Shown here: piece by piece, positions 46,283-55,193 of the stretch | Layout: each line of letters opens with the position of its first letter | Numbering within the stretch: the first letter of the stretch is position 1 | Assembly (NCBI RefSeq): GCF_903970965.1 | Contig: NZ_CAJCKW010000008.1 | Coordinates: 124,001-188,000 of the forward strand | Direction of reading: 5' to 3' | Length of the DNA stretch: 64,000 bases | From: Aureimonas sp. ME7 | GTDB lineage: Bacteria; Pseudomonadota; Alphaproteobacteria; Rhizobiales; Rhizobiaceae | Translations under genes and position numbers: made by a program | The notes under the pieces: generated by a model | What the model was told of the DNA's origin: nothing | What the model saw: only the letters and a program-made list of their open reading frames with translations | Database searches by the model: none

Positions 46283-49200
46283 TCAGTATTCCTTCTCGTA
46301 GAACACGCCGACCTCGCCGCCGCCATTAGCCGTCACGGCGGCGCGCGCCTTGATGTCGGCCCCCAGTTCCAGGTCGATCGATACGCGGCCGGTGGAATCG
46401 ACGCCGACATAGGTGTTGTCGTTGAGATAGCGCCCGACGCCCACCGCCGCCTGGCCGTCGGCCGTGGTGCGCACGTCGATGTCGTCGACGCCGAGCTGCG
46501 AGCGCAGATTGTCGAGAAGGCCGGTGGAGCCGCCGACGCCCGCCAACTGCGCCGCCGCGCTCGCCAGCTGCGCGATCTGGAGCGGCGAAAGGTCGGCCGT
46601 GCCCTGACCGAAGATCAGCCGCGCCAGCACCTCGTCCTGCGGCAGGGCAGGGGAGGAGGTGAAATTGAAGGCCGGACTGTTGGCAGGTCCCGTGATGGCG
46701 ATGTAGACGGTCACCTCGCCGGTGTCGGAGGAGGCCAGGAAATCCAGCGTCGGCACGAGATTGCCGTCGAAGGTCAGGCTCGCGCGCTGGAAGTCGAGAC
46801 GGCGCGACAGGAGCTGGAAGCGCCCGCGCTGCAACTCGAAGCCGCCGGCGATGCCGAGATTGGACACCGGCCCGGTGATGCGGATCGTGCCGCCGAGCTC
46901 GAGATCGAGACCCCGGCCGCGCACGAAGACGCGGTTCGGCGCGTTCAGCGTCACGTCGAGGCGGATACCGCCGCTGGCACCGCCTCCGCCGCCCGACCCC
47001 TTCGGGTCGATCTCGCGGATCTGCTGGAGAACGGCCGGCGGCGTGTTGCGCCGCTTGAGGTCGATCTGCGCCACCGAACTCGGCAGGTTGTCGGGCACGA
47101 GAATGCCGATCTCGCGCGCGTCGATCGTGCCGGCGAGAAGCGCGTCGCCGGTGAGCGGCCCGACAAGCGTCAGCCCAGCGTCGAGGCGCACCGACACGAG
47201 TTCGCCGTCGGCATAGCGCCCGTCGGCGACCCGGATGCGCAAGTCGGCGGGAAAGCCGGGTGTGAGCCCGACCGTGCCGGACACGTTCACCGTGCCGCCG
47301 GCGCCGAGCTGCGCCGACACGTTGTTCAGCGTCGCCGTCTGCCCGTTCAGCGAAACTTGCGCGTTGATATTGTTGACCGCGAGATTGAGACCGGTGTCGA
47401 CGAATGAGGCACCGGCCGTCGAGATCGTGCCCGTGACGTTCGGCTGCGCCGCCGTCCCCTGGACACGGGCGTTCACCGCCACCGTGCCTTGAACCGAACG
47501 CCCGCCTTCGGCCAGAATCCGGTTGGCCAGCGACAGGGGCGCCGTGCCGTTCAGGGCGAGGTCGAAGGACGGCGTGCCGGCGACGCCGACCGAGCCGTTG
47601 GCGGTGAAGGCGAGGCCGGAGCCGGACAGCGAGCCGTCCACGGTCACGCGGTTGTCGACAAAGGCGCCGCGCGCGGCGATGTCGAGCGGGCCGACGCCGG
47701 CTTCGCGGGTCTGCGTCACGGAGAAGCCGGACAGGCGGAGATCGTACTCAGCGTTCGGCGCGGACAGAGTGCCGGTGGCGCGCGCCGTCCCGTTCAAGGT
47801 CCCGGTCGGATCGATGCCGGAAGCGGCGGCCGAGGCGAGCGAGGCCGGCACGTTCTGAAGCGTGACGTTGAGGTCGAGCCGCTGGCCGACCGTGCCGGAC
47901 GCAGTGACCAGCCCTGAGCCGAGGTCGATGCGCGCCGTCTGCAGCGTGGCGCTGTTGTCGGCGAACGAGCCTGCGGCCGTGGCGTCGATCGAGGGCGCGC
48001 CGGCCGCGCGCGTCTGCGCCACCGAAACGCCGGCCGCACGAAGATCGAAGGTGGCGGCGGGACGCTGGATCGTGCCCGTGGCGGCGAGTTGACCCGACAA
48101 GGTGCCGCGCGCGTCTAGATCCGGCTGCACCGCGTTGGCGAGCGCCACGGGAAGCTGGTCGAGAACCACACGCAGGTCGAGCGCGCGGCCGACGCTGCCC
48201 GAGGCTTCCAGCGAGCCCTGTCCGGTATCGACGCGAGCGCGCTCGAACCGGGCGGTGCCGTCCGCAAACGAACCGGCGACGTCGAGCGCCACGCGCTGCA
48301 CGCCGGCCTGCCGGAGCGGAGCGGCGGAAAGGTCGTTGCCGGTCAGCTGGAACGTCGCGCTGGGGTCGGCGATCGTGCCGGTGGCCGCGGCCGTGCCGTT
48401 GATCGTGCCGCGCGCGTCGAGGCCGGGGCGAACACCGTTGGCGAGCGCCAGCGGCAGGTCGGCGATCCGAAGCTGAAGGTTCAAGGCCCGGCCGACCGTA
48501 CCGGTCGCCTCGATGCGGCCCGACCCAACCGAGACGAGCGCCCGATCGAGCTGCGCCGTGCCGCCGCGATAAAGACCGGCAAGGTCCAGCGACAGCGGAT
48601 CGACGCCCGCGCGGCGAACTTCCGTGGCGGTGATGCCGCGCCCGGTGATGTCGAAGGTGACGGCGGGGTTGGCGAGCGAGCCCGTGGCCTGTGCCGTGCC
48701 GTTGATCGTACCCTCGGCGCCGAGACCTTGCACGAAGCCATTGGCCAGCGCCACGGGAATGTCGGTCAGGTTGAGATCGAGGTCGAGCGTCTGGCCGACC
48801 GTGCCGGTGGCTTCCACTGATCCGGTGCCGAGATCGACGCGCGCGGCGCGCAGCGTCGCCGTGCCGTCGCGGAACTGTCCTGCCAACACCGCATCGACCG
48901 CTCGGATGCGCGCGGCGCGGGTCTGCGAGGTCGCGATCCCATCGGCGCGAAGATCGAAGTCGAGATCGGGCGCCGCCGAGAAACCGCCGACCGAGACCGT
49001 GCCGCTGGCGGTCCCGGCCGCATCGAGGCCCGCCACGAACGGGTTGGCGATGGCGAGCGGGAAGCGGTCGAGCGTCAGGTCGAGATCGAGCGCGTCGCCG
49101 GCCGATCCGGACAGAGCGAGCGAGCCCGACCCGGCGTTCAGCCGGATTTCGCTTAAAGTCGTGCGGAGCGAGCCGAGCGTCACCGTCGCGGGGGCGGCGA

Positions 49201-51655
49201 GCGCGAGGCGCGCGTCGGGAATATCGGCTTCCAGCCGGCGAAGCGCGATCACCGTGCCGGCGTCGGTGAAGGCGAGATCGCCGCCGATCTGCGTGGGAAC
49301 GTCGTTGAGCCGGGCGGATGCGTTCAGCGCCGTTGCGCCGTTGATTTCATCCAGCGAAGCGTCCAACGCCTCGACCGTGAAACCGCCGGCGTTCAGCGAC
49401 GTGGCGGCGATGGTGCCGGCGGCGCGCGGTGCCGTCAGGTAGTCCGTCGCGCGCAGGCGGATGCGGGCACCGCGAAGCGCAGTTTCGCTCCCGTTGCGCG
49501 CTAGGGTCAGCGCGTTGCTGCCGAGGTCAAAATCGGCCACCGGCGTTCCGCCGTTGCCGATCGCAAACTGGGCCGTGCCGTTCAGGTTGCCGGTGCCGGT
49601 CTGGCCGGCGAGCGCCAGAAGCGTCGAGACGTCGGGCAAAGCCAGGCGAAGGTCGCCGCTCGGGCGGTTTTCGCCGTCGAGCGACACGGTGCCCTCGATC
49701 CGGTTCTCGCCTTGACGAAGCAGGAGATTGCGAAGGAATCGCACGCCGTTCTCGGTGGCGAGATCGGCTGTGAGGTCGAGAGGCGTGTTGTCGAGCGACC
49801 CGTTCACCGCGATCGTGCCGGACGGCGCGTCGGGCGCGAACGTGCCCTGAATGCGGGCCTGAAGGTCAGTCAGCCGGCGCCCGATCACCTCGAGATCGTC
49901 GGCGGATGCGGTGAGATCGATCGCAGGCGCGCCGGTCGTTCCCGACGCCTTGAGGTCGAAGCTCGCCTGCCCGTTCAGCGCCGCGTCTGCGATCGCCGCC
50001 TGGTTGAGCTGGCCGGTGATCGCGGCCGCGACTTCCTCGCCGGTCAGGCTGGCCGAGCCGGACAGATCCAGCGCGTCGCCGTCGACACGGAAATTGTCGA
50101 GGCCAAGCGAGCCGTCGGCCGCGCGCCGCGCGTCGCCCGCGATCGCCACCCGTTCGCCGACATAGGGCACGGCGTCGGTGGACAGGGCGGCTGTCTCGAA
50201 GTCGCTGTCGATCCGCAGCTGGAAGGTGGAGAAGTTGAGCGCGGCGTTGCCGGACAAGGCGAGATTGGCGGCGGCCGTCGTCAGCTTCGCCGCGTTGAAG
50301 GCGAGCCCGTCGGCCGTCAGCGCGCCGTCGGCGTTGAGGGCGATCGGCCCTTGGAGAACGCGGGTCGCGATGCCGTCCGGCACGGAGGCCGAGCGGGCGG
50401 CGAGTTGGATGGCGGCCGGGCCGACGAGGTTGTTGAGGTCGAAGCCGGTGCTCGTCGCGTTCAGCGTCACCTCGTTGGCGACGTAATCCTCGAAGCCGGC
50501 GGTGCGCGCGGTGGCGGCAAGGCGCAGCGCGGCGGAGGAAAAGCCGCCCTGGAGTGCGGCGTCGAGCGAGGCGATTTCCAGCGAAGTGCGCGCGCCGTCC
50601 GACCCGAAGCTCAAGGGGACCGGGTTGGCCGCGTCCGTGCGAAGGGCGAGCGTCAGATCATTGCCCGCTCCGTTCCGGTCGAGCGTTCCGGACGCGGTGA
50701 CGTGGAGCGGCCCGGACTGGAGGCGCCCCGCGTCGATCGCGACGACGCCGTCGGTCCGCACGAGGACGTTGGCATTCAGCGCCAGATCGTCGCCGACGAT
50801 GCCCTGGTAGGCGAGCGGCACGAAAGGGGCGGACAGGGCGGTGAGATCGACGCCGATCCGGCGGCCGTCGGCGCCGTTCTCCACCGTCGCACGCAGCGTC
50901 GCGGCCCGTTGCGAGCCGAGGTCCAAAGTCCCGTCGGCGGCGAAATCGTCGAAGGGCCCGGATCCGTTGATGCCCAAGGCGACGGGCGGCGCGCCCGGCA
51001 GCTTCAGGAGGCCGGCGACGATGCCCCCCGCCGGCTCGCTGGCGTTGATCGCGATCTCCAGCCGGTTGGCGTCCGGCTGGAAGCCGAGCTTCAGGGCGAT
51101 GTCGCCCGGCTGGTCGAGGCGGCGGATCGTGGCGCTGGCGTCGAGCTGGGCCGGGTCGGGCTGCAGCGTCAAGGCGGCTTCCGCCGACAAGCGGGCGGGG
51201 ATTCCGGCCACCGCCTCGCCCAGCACGAACTCGTTGATCGCGATGCGCCCGACATTGGCGGTGATGGAGGGGAGGGAGAAGCCGCCGGACTCCGTTTCCT
51301 CCGTCGTCGGTGCCGCAGCGCGCGGCAGTCGGTCGAGGGTGATCTGGCCGGCCGACAGGTTCTCGATCGAGACGTTCTTGCGCACCAGCGCGAGCGGCGA
51401 CCAGTCGAGCGCGAGATCGCGCGCCGTCAGCCACACGCCGTCGCGGTCGGAAACCGTCACCTCGTCAATGCGCAGCGCGCCGCTGAAGGCGCCGCTGAGA
51501 CCCTGGATGCGGACCTGCCGGTCCTCCGTCGACAGGAGGTTCTCGATCTGGCCGGCGAGGAACTGCGCGTGGGCCGGCTGGGCGGCGAGAAGCGCGCCGG
51601 CGAGGAGAGCGACGAGACGGAGCTTCAGGAGAACGGAGGCGAGGAATCGCGTCAT
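46283..51655 (-). CDS. tamB: Translocation and assembly module protein TamB
   Basis: A 1790-residue inner-membrane-anchored AsmA-like protein of the TamB/YtfN family, spanning the periplasm to TamA and implicated in outer-membrane protein insertion and in phospholipid transport. The N-terminus has a single hydrophobic anchor (LLKLRLVALLAGALLAA, cleavage site not clear). Most of the rest is beta-rich repeats. The C-terminal DUF490 region includes RGRGLDLELGGTIRITGP and ends GEVGVFYEKEY. Five tandem modules of about 101 residues lie at 47594-49105. It starts 2 bases after the tamA stop; E. coli TamB has about 1260 residues, so this one is long, as in other alphaproteobacteria. Confidence 0.94.
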   Translation of the reverse strand: MTRFLASVLLKLRLVALLAGALLAAQPAHAQFLAGQIENLLSTEDRQVRIQGLSGAFSGALRIDEVTVSDRDGVWLTARDLALDWSPLALVRKNVSIENLSAGQITLDRLPRAAAPTTEETESGGFSLPSITANVGRIAINEFVLGEAVAGIPARLSAEAALTLQPDPAQLDASATIRRLDQPGDIALKLGFQPDANRLEIAINASEPAGGIVAGLLKLPGAPPVALGINGSGPFDDFAADGTLDLGSQRAATLRATVENGADGRRIGVDLTALSAPFVPLAYQGIVGDDLALNANVLVRTDGVVAIDAGRLQSGPLHVTASGTLDRNGAGNDLTLALRTDAANPVPLSFGSDGARTSLEIASLDAALQGGFSSAALRLAATARTAGFEDYVANEVTLNATSTGFDLNNLVGPAAIQLAARSASVPDGIATRVLQGPIALNADGALTADGLAFNAAKLTTAAANLALSGNAALNFSTFQLRIDSDFETAALSTDAVPYVGERVAIAGDARRAADGSLGLDNFRVDGDALDLSGSASLTGEEVAAAITGQLNQAAIADAALNGQASFDLKASGTTGAPAIDLTASADDLEVIGRRLTDLQARIQGTFAPDAPSGTIAVNGSLDNTPLDLTADLATENGVRFLRNLLLRQGENRIEGTVSLDGENRPSGDLRLALPDVSTLLALAGQTGTGNLNGTAQFAIGNGGTPVADFDLGSNALTLARNGSETALRGARIRLRATDYLTAPRAAGTIAATSLNAGGFTVEALDASLDEINGATALNASARLNDVPTQIGGDLAFTDAGTVIALRRLEADIPDARLALAAPATVTLGSLRTTLSEIRLNAGSGSLALSGSAGDALDLDLTLDRFPLAIANPFVAGLDAAGTASGTVSVGGFSAAPDLDFDLRADGIATSQTRAARIRAVDAVLAGQFRDGTATLRAARVDLGTGSVEATGTVGQTLDLDLNLTDIPVALANGFVQGLGAEGTINGTAQATGSLANPAVTFDITGRGITATEVRRAGVDPLSLDLAGLYRGGTAQLDRALVSVGSGRIEATGTVGRALNLQLRIADLPLALANGVRPGLDARGTINGTAAATGTIADPSATFQLTGNDLSAAPLRQAGVQRVALDVAGSFADGTARFERARVDTGQGSLEASGSVGRALDLRVVLDQLPVALANAVQPDLDARGTLSGQLAATGTIQRPAATFDLRAAGVSVAQTRAAGAPSIDATAAGSFADNSATLQTARIDLGSGLVTASGTVGQRLDLNVTLQNVPASLASAAASGIDPTGTLNGTARATGTLSAPNAEYDLRLSGFSVTQTREAGVGPLDIAARGAFVDNRVTVDGSLSGSGLAFTANGSVGVAGTPSFDLALNGTAPLSLANRILAEGGRSVQGTVAVNARVQGTAAQPNVTGTISTAGASFVDTGLNLAVNNINAQVSLNGQTATLNNVSAQLGAGGTVNVSGTVGLTPGFPADLRIRVADGRYADGELVSVRLDAGLTLVGPLTGDALLAGTIDAREIGILVPDNLPSSVAQIDLKRRNTPPAVLQQIREIDPKGSGGGGGASGGIRLDVTLNAPNRVFVRGRGLDLELGGTIRITGPVSNLGIAGGFELQRGRFQLLSRRLDFQRASLTFDGNLVPTLDFLASSDTGEVTVYIAITGPANSPAFNFTSSPALPQDEVLARLIFGQGTADLSPLQIAQLASAAAQLAGVGGSTGLLDNLRSQLGVDDIDVRTTADGQAAVGVGRYLNDNTYVGVDSTGRVSIDLELGADIKARAAVTANGGGEVGVFYEKEY
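47594..49105 (-). repeat. Five tandem ~303-bp modules within tamB
   Basis: Modules start at 49105, 48802, 48499, 48196 and 47893 on the minus strand; four are exactly 101 codons and the last is 100. Each opens with (T/S)VGxxLDL or SAGDALDL, has a PxALAN or similar helix-like turn, GTxNGTAxATG, and closes with SGxVEATG or an equivalent. A degenerate sixth copy follows (SVGVAGTPSFDL). Confidence 0.9.
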
Positions 51656-51657
51656 GG

Positions 51658-53655
51658 TCAGAAGGCCTGTCCGATGCCGGCATAGATCTGGAAGGAACCG
51701 TCGCGCGGGCCGGGGTCGAGCGGAATGCCGACATCGACGCGGATCGGGCCGAAGCCGGTCAGGTACCGGGCGCCGACGCCCGCGCCGATCTTCAGCTCGC
51801 CGAAGTCCGGCGCGAAGTCATCGCCGACGGTCCCGGCGTCCACGAAGGGCACGACCTGGATCTTGTCGGTGACGTTGAAGCGCAACTCGGCAGATGCTTC
51901 GAAAACCGACAGGCCGCCGATCGGCGTATCGACGAAATCGGGGTCGGTGCCGGGCAGGGCGAACGAGGGGTAGTAGGGGCCGATCGACTGGAACACGTAG
52001 CCGCGAACCGAGCCGCCGCCGCCGGCATAGAAGCGGCGGTCGTTGGGAATGTCGTCGAGGTCGGCACCCGCGATCACGCCGTAGCCGACGCGGCCCGCCA
52101 GGATGAAGCGGTCCCGCTCGTCGAGCGACAGATAGGCCGACACGTCGCCCCGCGCCTTGATGAAGGGCGTGCCGTTCTCGATCTCGTAGGTCGGCTCGGC
52201 ATAGAGCTTGGCGAGGAACCCCTTCGTCGGGTTCAACTCGTTGTCGCGCCCGTCATAGGTGTAGGTGACCGGCACGGAGCCGAGCAGGAACTCGTCCTCG
52301 CCGAGATAGTCGCCGATCTTCTCGTATTCGGCGACGACGCTGACGACGAGCTTCTGCTGGTCGTCGATCGCGTATTCGACGCCGTTGCTGATCGCGATGG
52401 ACTGCCGGTCGTAGGCGAGCGGCTGTTCGGTGAGCGCGGTGATCGAGCCGACATAGACCGAATCGGGGCCGAGCACGCCCGGCTTGCGAAACACGGCGGA
52501 GGCCTTGTAGTCGAACCCGTCCGTCTTGCGGCCGGTGTCGGAAATCTCGTTCGCTCCGATGCGCGACACCGACCCTTCCAGGCGCAGGCTCTCGGCTCGC
52601 CCGAAGAGGTTGCGGTGCTCCCAATAGGTGTTGGCGCCCGCCCCTTCGGTGTTGGAGAAGGTGGCGCCCGCGCCGAACACGCGCCGGGGCCGCTCGGCCA
52701 CCGTCACCTGCAGCGGCAGCGTGCCGTCCGGTGCCTGTGCGTCGCTCGCCTTGATGGTGGCGGTGGAAAAGACGTTGAGCTTACGAAGGCGCTCGCGCGC
52801 CTTGTCGAGATCGGCGGTGGAATAGGTGTCGCCGGGTCGGATGCCGGTCATGAAGGCGATGAAGCCGGGGTCCACGCGCTCGTTGCCGGTGACATAGGTC
52901 TGACCGAAGGGCACGACGCCGCCCGGCGACAATTCGATACCGACATCGAGGCGCTGCGTCGCCGAATCGGCGACGACGTCGCGCCGGGTGACGGCCACGA
53001 ACGGACGACCCTCGTTGCGAAGATCCTCGACGATCCGGTTCTCGATCTGGAGGATGCGGGTAGAATCGGCCGAGGAGCCGGGCGTCAGCTCGTAGCGCGC
53101 GGGGTCGATCGGAACGCCGTTGGCGGAAAGGCGCACGGTGCCGATCTCGAACAAGGGGCCGGGGTTCACATCGATCGTGACCGGTACGGGGCGCGAGGTG
53201 TCGAAACTCGCGTCCGGCGCGAGCTCGGCGATGTCCCGGCCTTCGATGCGGATGGTCACGAGGCCGTCGTAGCGCGCGTTCTCGTAGAGCGCCGCGACGA
53301 GGCGGCGGCGGTCGTTCTTGGCCTTGGCGAGAAGCCCGAGCGAGCCCGACACGGGCTCGTCCTCGTCGGCCTTCAGCGAGGAGGCTGCTTCGAGGATGTC
53401 GTCCAGCCCTTCCACCTCGGGCGAAACGTTGATCGTCACCTCGTAGCGCACGGGGTCGGGCAGTTCGGCGGCGGCTTTCTCGGCTTCGGACGGGCCGAAC
53501 AGGTTGAACGGATCCAGGATGTTGAAGGCGCCGGCCGGAACCGGCGCCAGGGTCGCGGCGCAGGCGAGGACCACGGCGGAACGGAAGGCCCCTCGGGCGG
53601 CCAGGCGTTTGAATCCTGAAATCAACGCGGATGCTCTCTGCCTGTCGATCACCAA
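51658..53655 (-). CDS. tamA: Outer-membrane assembly factor TamA (BamA/Omp85 family)
   Basis: A 665-residue Omp85 protein. A signal peptide (RSAVVLACAATLAPVPAGA) is followed by periplasmic POTRA domains, where EVTINVSPEVEGLDDILE and PGPLFEIGTVRLSANG are seen, and by a 16-strand barrel whose hallmark FYAGGGGSVRGYVFQSIGP lies near residue 548. It ends in Phe, as Bam substrates do. With TamB it forms the TAM complex. The start as drawn is TTG at 53655; GTG at 53652 is equally possible. Confidence 0.92.
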   Translation of the reverse strand: MVIDRQRASALISGFKRLAARGAFRSAVVLACAATLAPVPAGAFNILDPFNLFGPSEAEKAAAELPDPVRYEVTINVSPEVEGLDDILEAASSLKADEDEPVSGSLGLLAKAKNDRRRLVAALYENARYDGLVTIRIEGRDIAELAPDASFDTSRPVPVTIDVNPGPLFEIGTVRLSANGVPIDPARYELTPGSSADSTRILQIENRIVEDLRNEGRPFVAVTRRDVVADSATQRLDVGIELSPGGVVPFGQTYVTGNERVDPGFIAFMTGIRPGDTYSTADLDKARERLRKLNVFSTATIKASDAQAPDGTLPLQVTVAERPRRVFGAGATFSNTEGAGANTYWEHRNLFGRAESLRLEGSVSRIGANEISDTGRKTDGFDYKASAVFRKPGVLGPDSVYVGSITALTEQPLAYDRQSIAISNGVEYAIDDQQKLVVSVVAEYEKIGDYLGEDEFLLGSVPVTYTYDGRDNELNPTKGFLAKLYAEPTYEIENGTPFIKARGDVSAYLSLDERDRFILAGRVGYGVIAGADLDDIPNDRRFYAGGGGSVRGYVFQSIGPYYPSFALPGTDPDFVDTPIGGLSVFEASAELRFNVTDKIQVVPFVDAGTVGDDFAPDFGELKIGAGVGARYLTGFGPIRVDVGIPLDPGPRDGSFQIYAGIGQAF

Positions 53656-53838
53656 GGTTCGAGGAGCACCGGTTCGAGATCGCCAGCCCCCCGAGCGATA
53701 CGATTCAAAATTGCCGGACCGGGCTCAAATAACAACCGCTTGGTCAGCCCGGCACAAGATTCACTTCCGGTTTTGTGGGACTTGCGCCACACCTGTCGCA
53801 ACCCTGCGGGGCCGACCCGCGGCGAGCTTGATCCCATG

Positions 53839-53867
53839 AAAAAAGCGGGCCCCTGGGGACCCGCTTC
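53839..53867 (-). terminator. Terminator of BA14K gene 1
   Basis: An AGCGGG / CCCGCT stem extended by CCCC / GGGG with a bulge, preceded on the left by an A6 run (T run on the minus strand). It lies directly after the BA14K gene that ends at 53893. Confidence 0.75.
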
Positions 53868-53892
53868 TCTCGCACCATCACGCGGAATTTCG

Positions 53893-54327
53893 TCAGAGAT
53901 TGCAGCGCCGGGCATAGCCGTCGTAGCCGACATAGGTGTCGGAGCGCGGATCATAGGACCGGTAGCGCGCGAAGCAGCGTTCCACATGGCTGCCGCGCGG
54001 GCTGGAATAGCCGTAGTCGTCGTAATAACGGGCCTGGCGGGCGCGGTAGGGCGGCGGCGCGGGGATCGTGTCCTCGTAACTCGGCGGGGCGACGTAGACG
54101 GGGCGCGGAGGCGGCTCGTAGTACTGCACCGGCGGCTCGGCATAGCGCGGCTGCGACAGGGCGGAACCCAGAAGCGCGCCTGCGGCCAGGCCCACGGCAC
54201 CGCCGAGGAGAACGTCCCCGGTGTTGGAGCGATGGTGGCGATAGCCCCAGGGTTCGGCCTCGGCGGCCGGAACCGCGGCGCCGAGCGCCAAGGCGGATGT
54301 GACGAGAGCGAGTAGCGTCTTGCGCAT
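53893..54327 (-). CDS. BA14K family secreted protein 1
   Basis: A 144-residue protein with a signal peptide (KTLLALVTSALALGAAVPA, AEA end). A glycine/alanine hydrophobic stretch (DVLLGGAVGLAAGALLGSAL) follows, then a Pro/Tyr-rich linker. The C-terminus carries the BA14K pattern CFARYRSYDPRSDTYVGYDG ending RRCNL. BA14K proteins of Brucella are immunoreactive and lectin-like; function elsewhere is unknown. It lies 190 bases from a second, divergent copy, each with its own hairpin. Confidence 0.85.
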   Translation of the reverse strand: MRKTLLALVTSALALGAAVPAAEAEPWGYRHHRSNTGDVLLGGAVGLAAGALLGSALSQPRYAEPPVQYYEPPPRPVYVAPPSYEDTIPAPPPYRARQARYYDDYGYSSPRGSHVERCFARYRSYDPRSDTYVGYDGYARRCNL

Positions 54328-54472
54328 GGAAACACTCCAGTCCGGCAGGGAGCCGGGTCGATCGGGTGCCGGGACCGTCCCGGCTTGTCGGTTCTCACGC
54401 ATTGAGCCTGAGTTCACATGAACGAGAGCTGAATACGAAAGTTTCCCTGGCGCGGCGCGAGGATACGAAAAT

Positions 54473-54497
54473 GGGCGCCGACGATCCGTCGGCGCCC
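54473..54497 (-). terminator. Terminator of BA14K gene 2
   Basis: A perfect 11-bp stem GGGCGCCGACG (54473-54483) / CGTCGGCGCCC (54487-54497) with an ATC loop, followed on the minus strand by ATTTTCG. It lies 20 bases past the stop of the second BA14K gene. Confidence 0.78.
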
Positions 54498-54517
54498 CCA
54501 CTTCGTTCCGCAATGGA

Positions 54518-54961
54518 TCAGAGATTGCAGACCCGGCGCTCGCCCGCGCTGTTGGCGACGTAGGTGTTGGTGCGCGCATCATAGGTTCTGTAGCGCGCTG
54601 CACAGCGGGCGGCCTGGGCGCGGCTCGCGCCGCCGCGATATTCCGGCGCCCGATTGCCCGAGGCCGCGCTCCCCGCGATGGCACCGGCTGCGAAACCGAA
54701 GATCGCGGCCGCCGCGGCGTCGTTGCGGTTCCGCTCGCGGTAGTTGTCGCGATACCAGCGCTGATAACGGCGGTCGTCCCAACGGCGGGCGTCGCGGCGG
54801 AACTCGCGGCAGTCGCGCGCGCCGGGGTTGCGGGCGCAGAAACGCTCGACGAAGCGCTGACGCTCACGGAAGCTCTGCGCTTCGGCCTGCGGCGCCGAGA
54901 AGGTCACGGCACCCGTAGCAAGGACCGTCACGGCCATGAAGGTTTGAAACAAGCGGCGCAT
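54518..54961 (-). CDS. BA14K family secreted protein 2
   Basis: A 147-residue protein with a signal peptide (RRLFQTFMAVTVLATGAVTF, end AEA before QSF). The central part is Arg-rich (CREFRRDARRWDDRRYQRW), then an Ala/Gly stretch AAAAAIFGFAAGAIAGSAAS, and the C-terminus repeats the BA14K pattern CAARYRTYDARTNTYVANS, ending RRVCNL. Only the last ~45 residues align well with the neighbour, so this is an old duplication. An upstream ATG at 54985 is possible. Confidence 0.85.
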   Translation of the reverse strand: MRRLFQTFMAVTVLATGAVTFSAPQAEAQSFRERQRFVERFCARNPGARDCREFRRDARRWDDRRYQRWYRDNYRERNRNDAAAAAIFGFAAGAIAGSAASGNRAPEYRGGASRAQAARCAARYRTYDARTNTYVANSAGERRVCNL

Positions 54962-55163
54962 CGGCGAATGGCTCCCAAATCGCATGTGATGACCGGCGGG
55001 ACCGAAAGGCCCATCGCCGACGTTGACCGAAACCGGGAAGCGACGTCCGGGTTCCCTCGATCGACGTAAGCTAGGCTGATGAACATGAACCCGAACTGAA
55101 CGGGTGCGACCATTGGGCGCGAGGGGACGAGAGCCGTGGATAAGTCGTTCCCCGCCATGGTTC

Positions 55164-55178
55164 GAACGAAACGCGAAC
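55164..55178 (+). promoter_or_regulatory. LexA (SOS) box, alphaproteobacterial direct-repeat type
   Basis: GAAC (55164-55167), exactly 7 bases, GAAC (55175-55178). This is a perfect match to the GAAC-N7-GAAC LexA site known from Rhodobacter and rhizobia. It ends 15 bases before the radical SAM start codon and overlaps the expected promoter, so LexA binding would block RNA polymerase. Confidence 0.82.
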
Positions 55179-55180
55179 AC

Positions 55181-55186
55181 TATATG
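55181..55186 (+). promoter_or_regulatory. Probable -10 element of the radical SAM-UdgX operon
   Basis: TATATG lies just after the LexA box. Its last base is 7 bases before the start codon at 55194, so transcription would begin at or very near the ATG. No clear -35 is visible and there is no ribosome site in the short leader. Confidence 0.5.
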
Positions 55187-55193
55187 TGAACCG

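Noticed and set aside
49712..51685. 657-residue ORF antisense to tamB
   Set aside because: Antisense shadow, no signal, domain or ribosome site.
53660..53690. GTTC repeats near the tamA start as a LexA box
   Set aside because: The two GTTC elements are 11 bases apart, not 7, so they do not fit the alphaproteobacterial LexA spacing.
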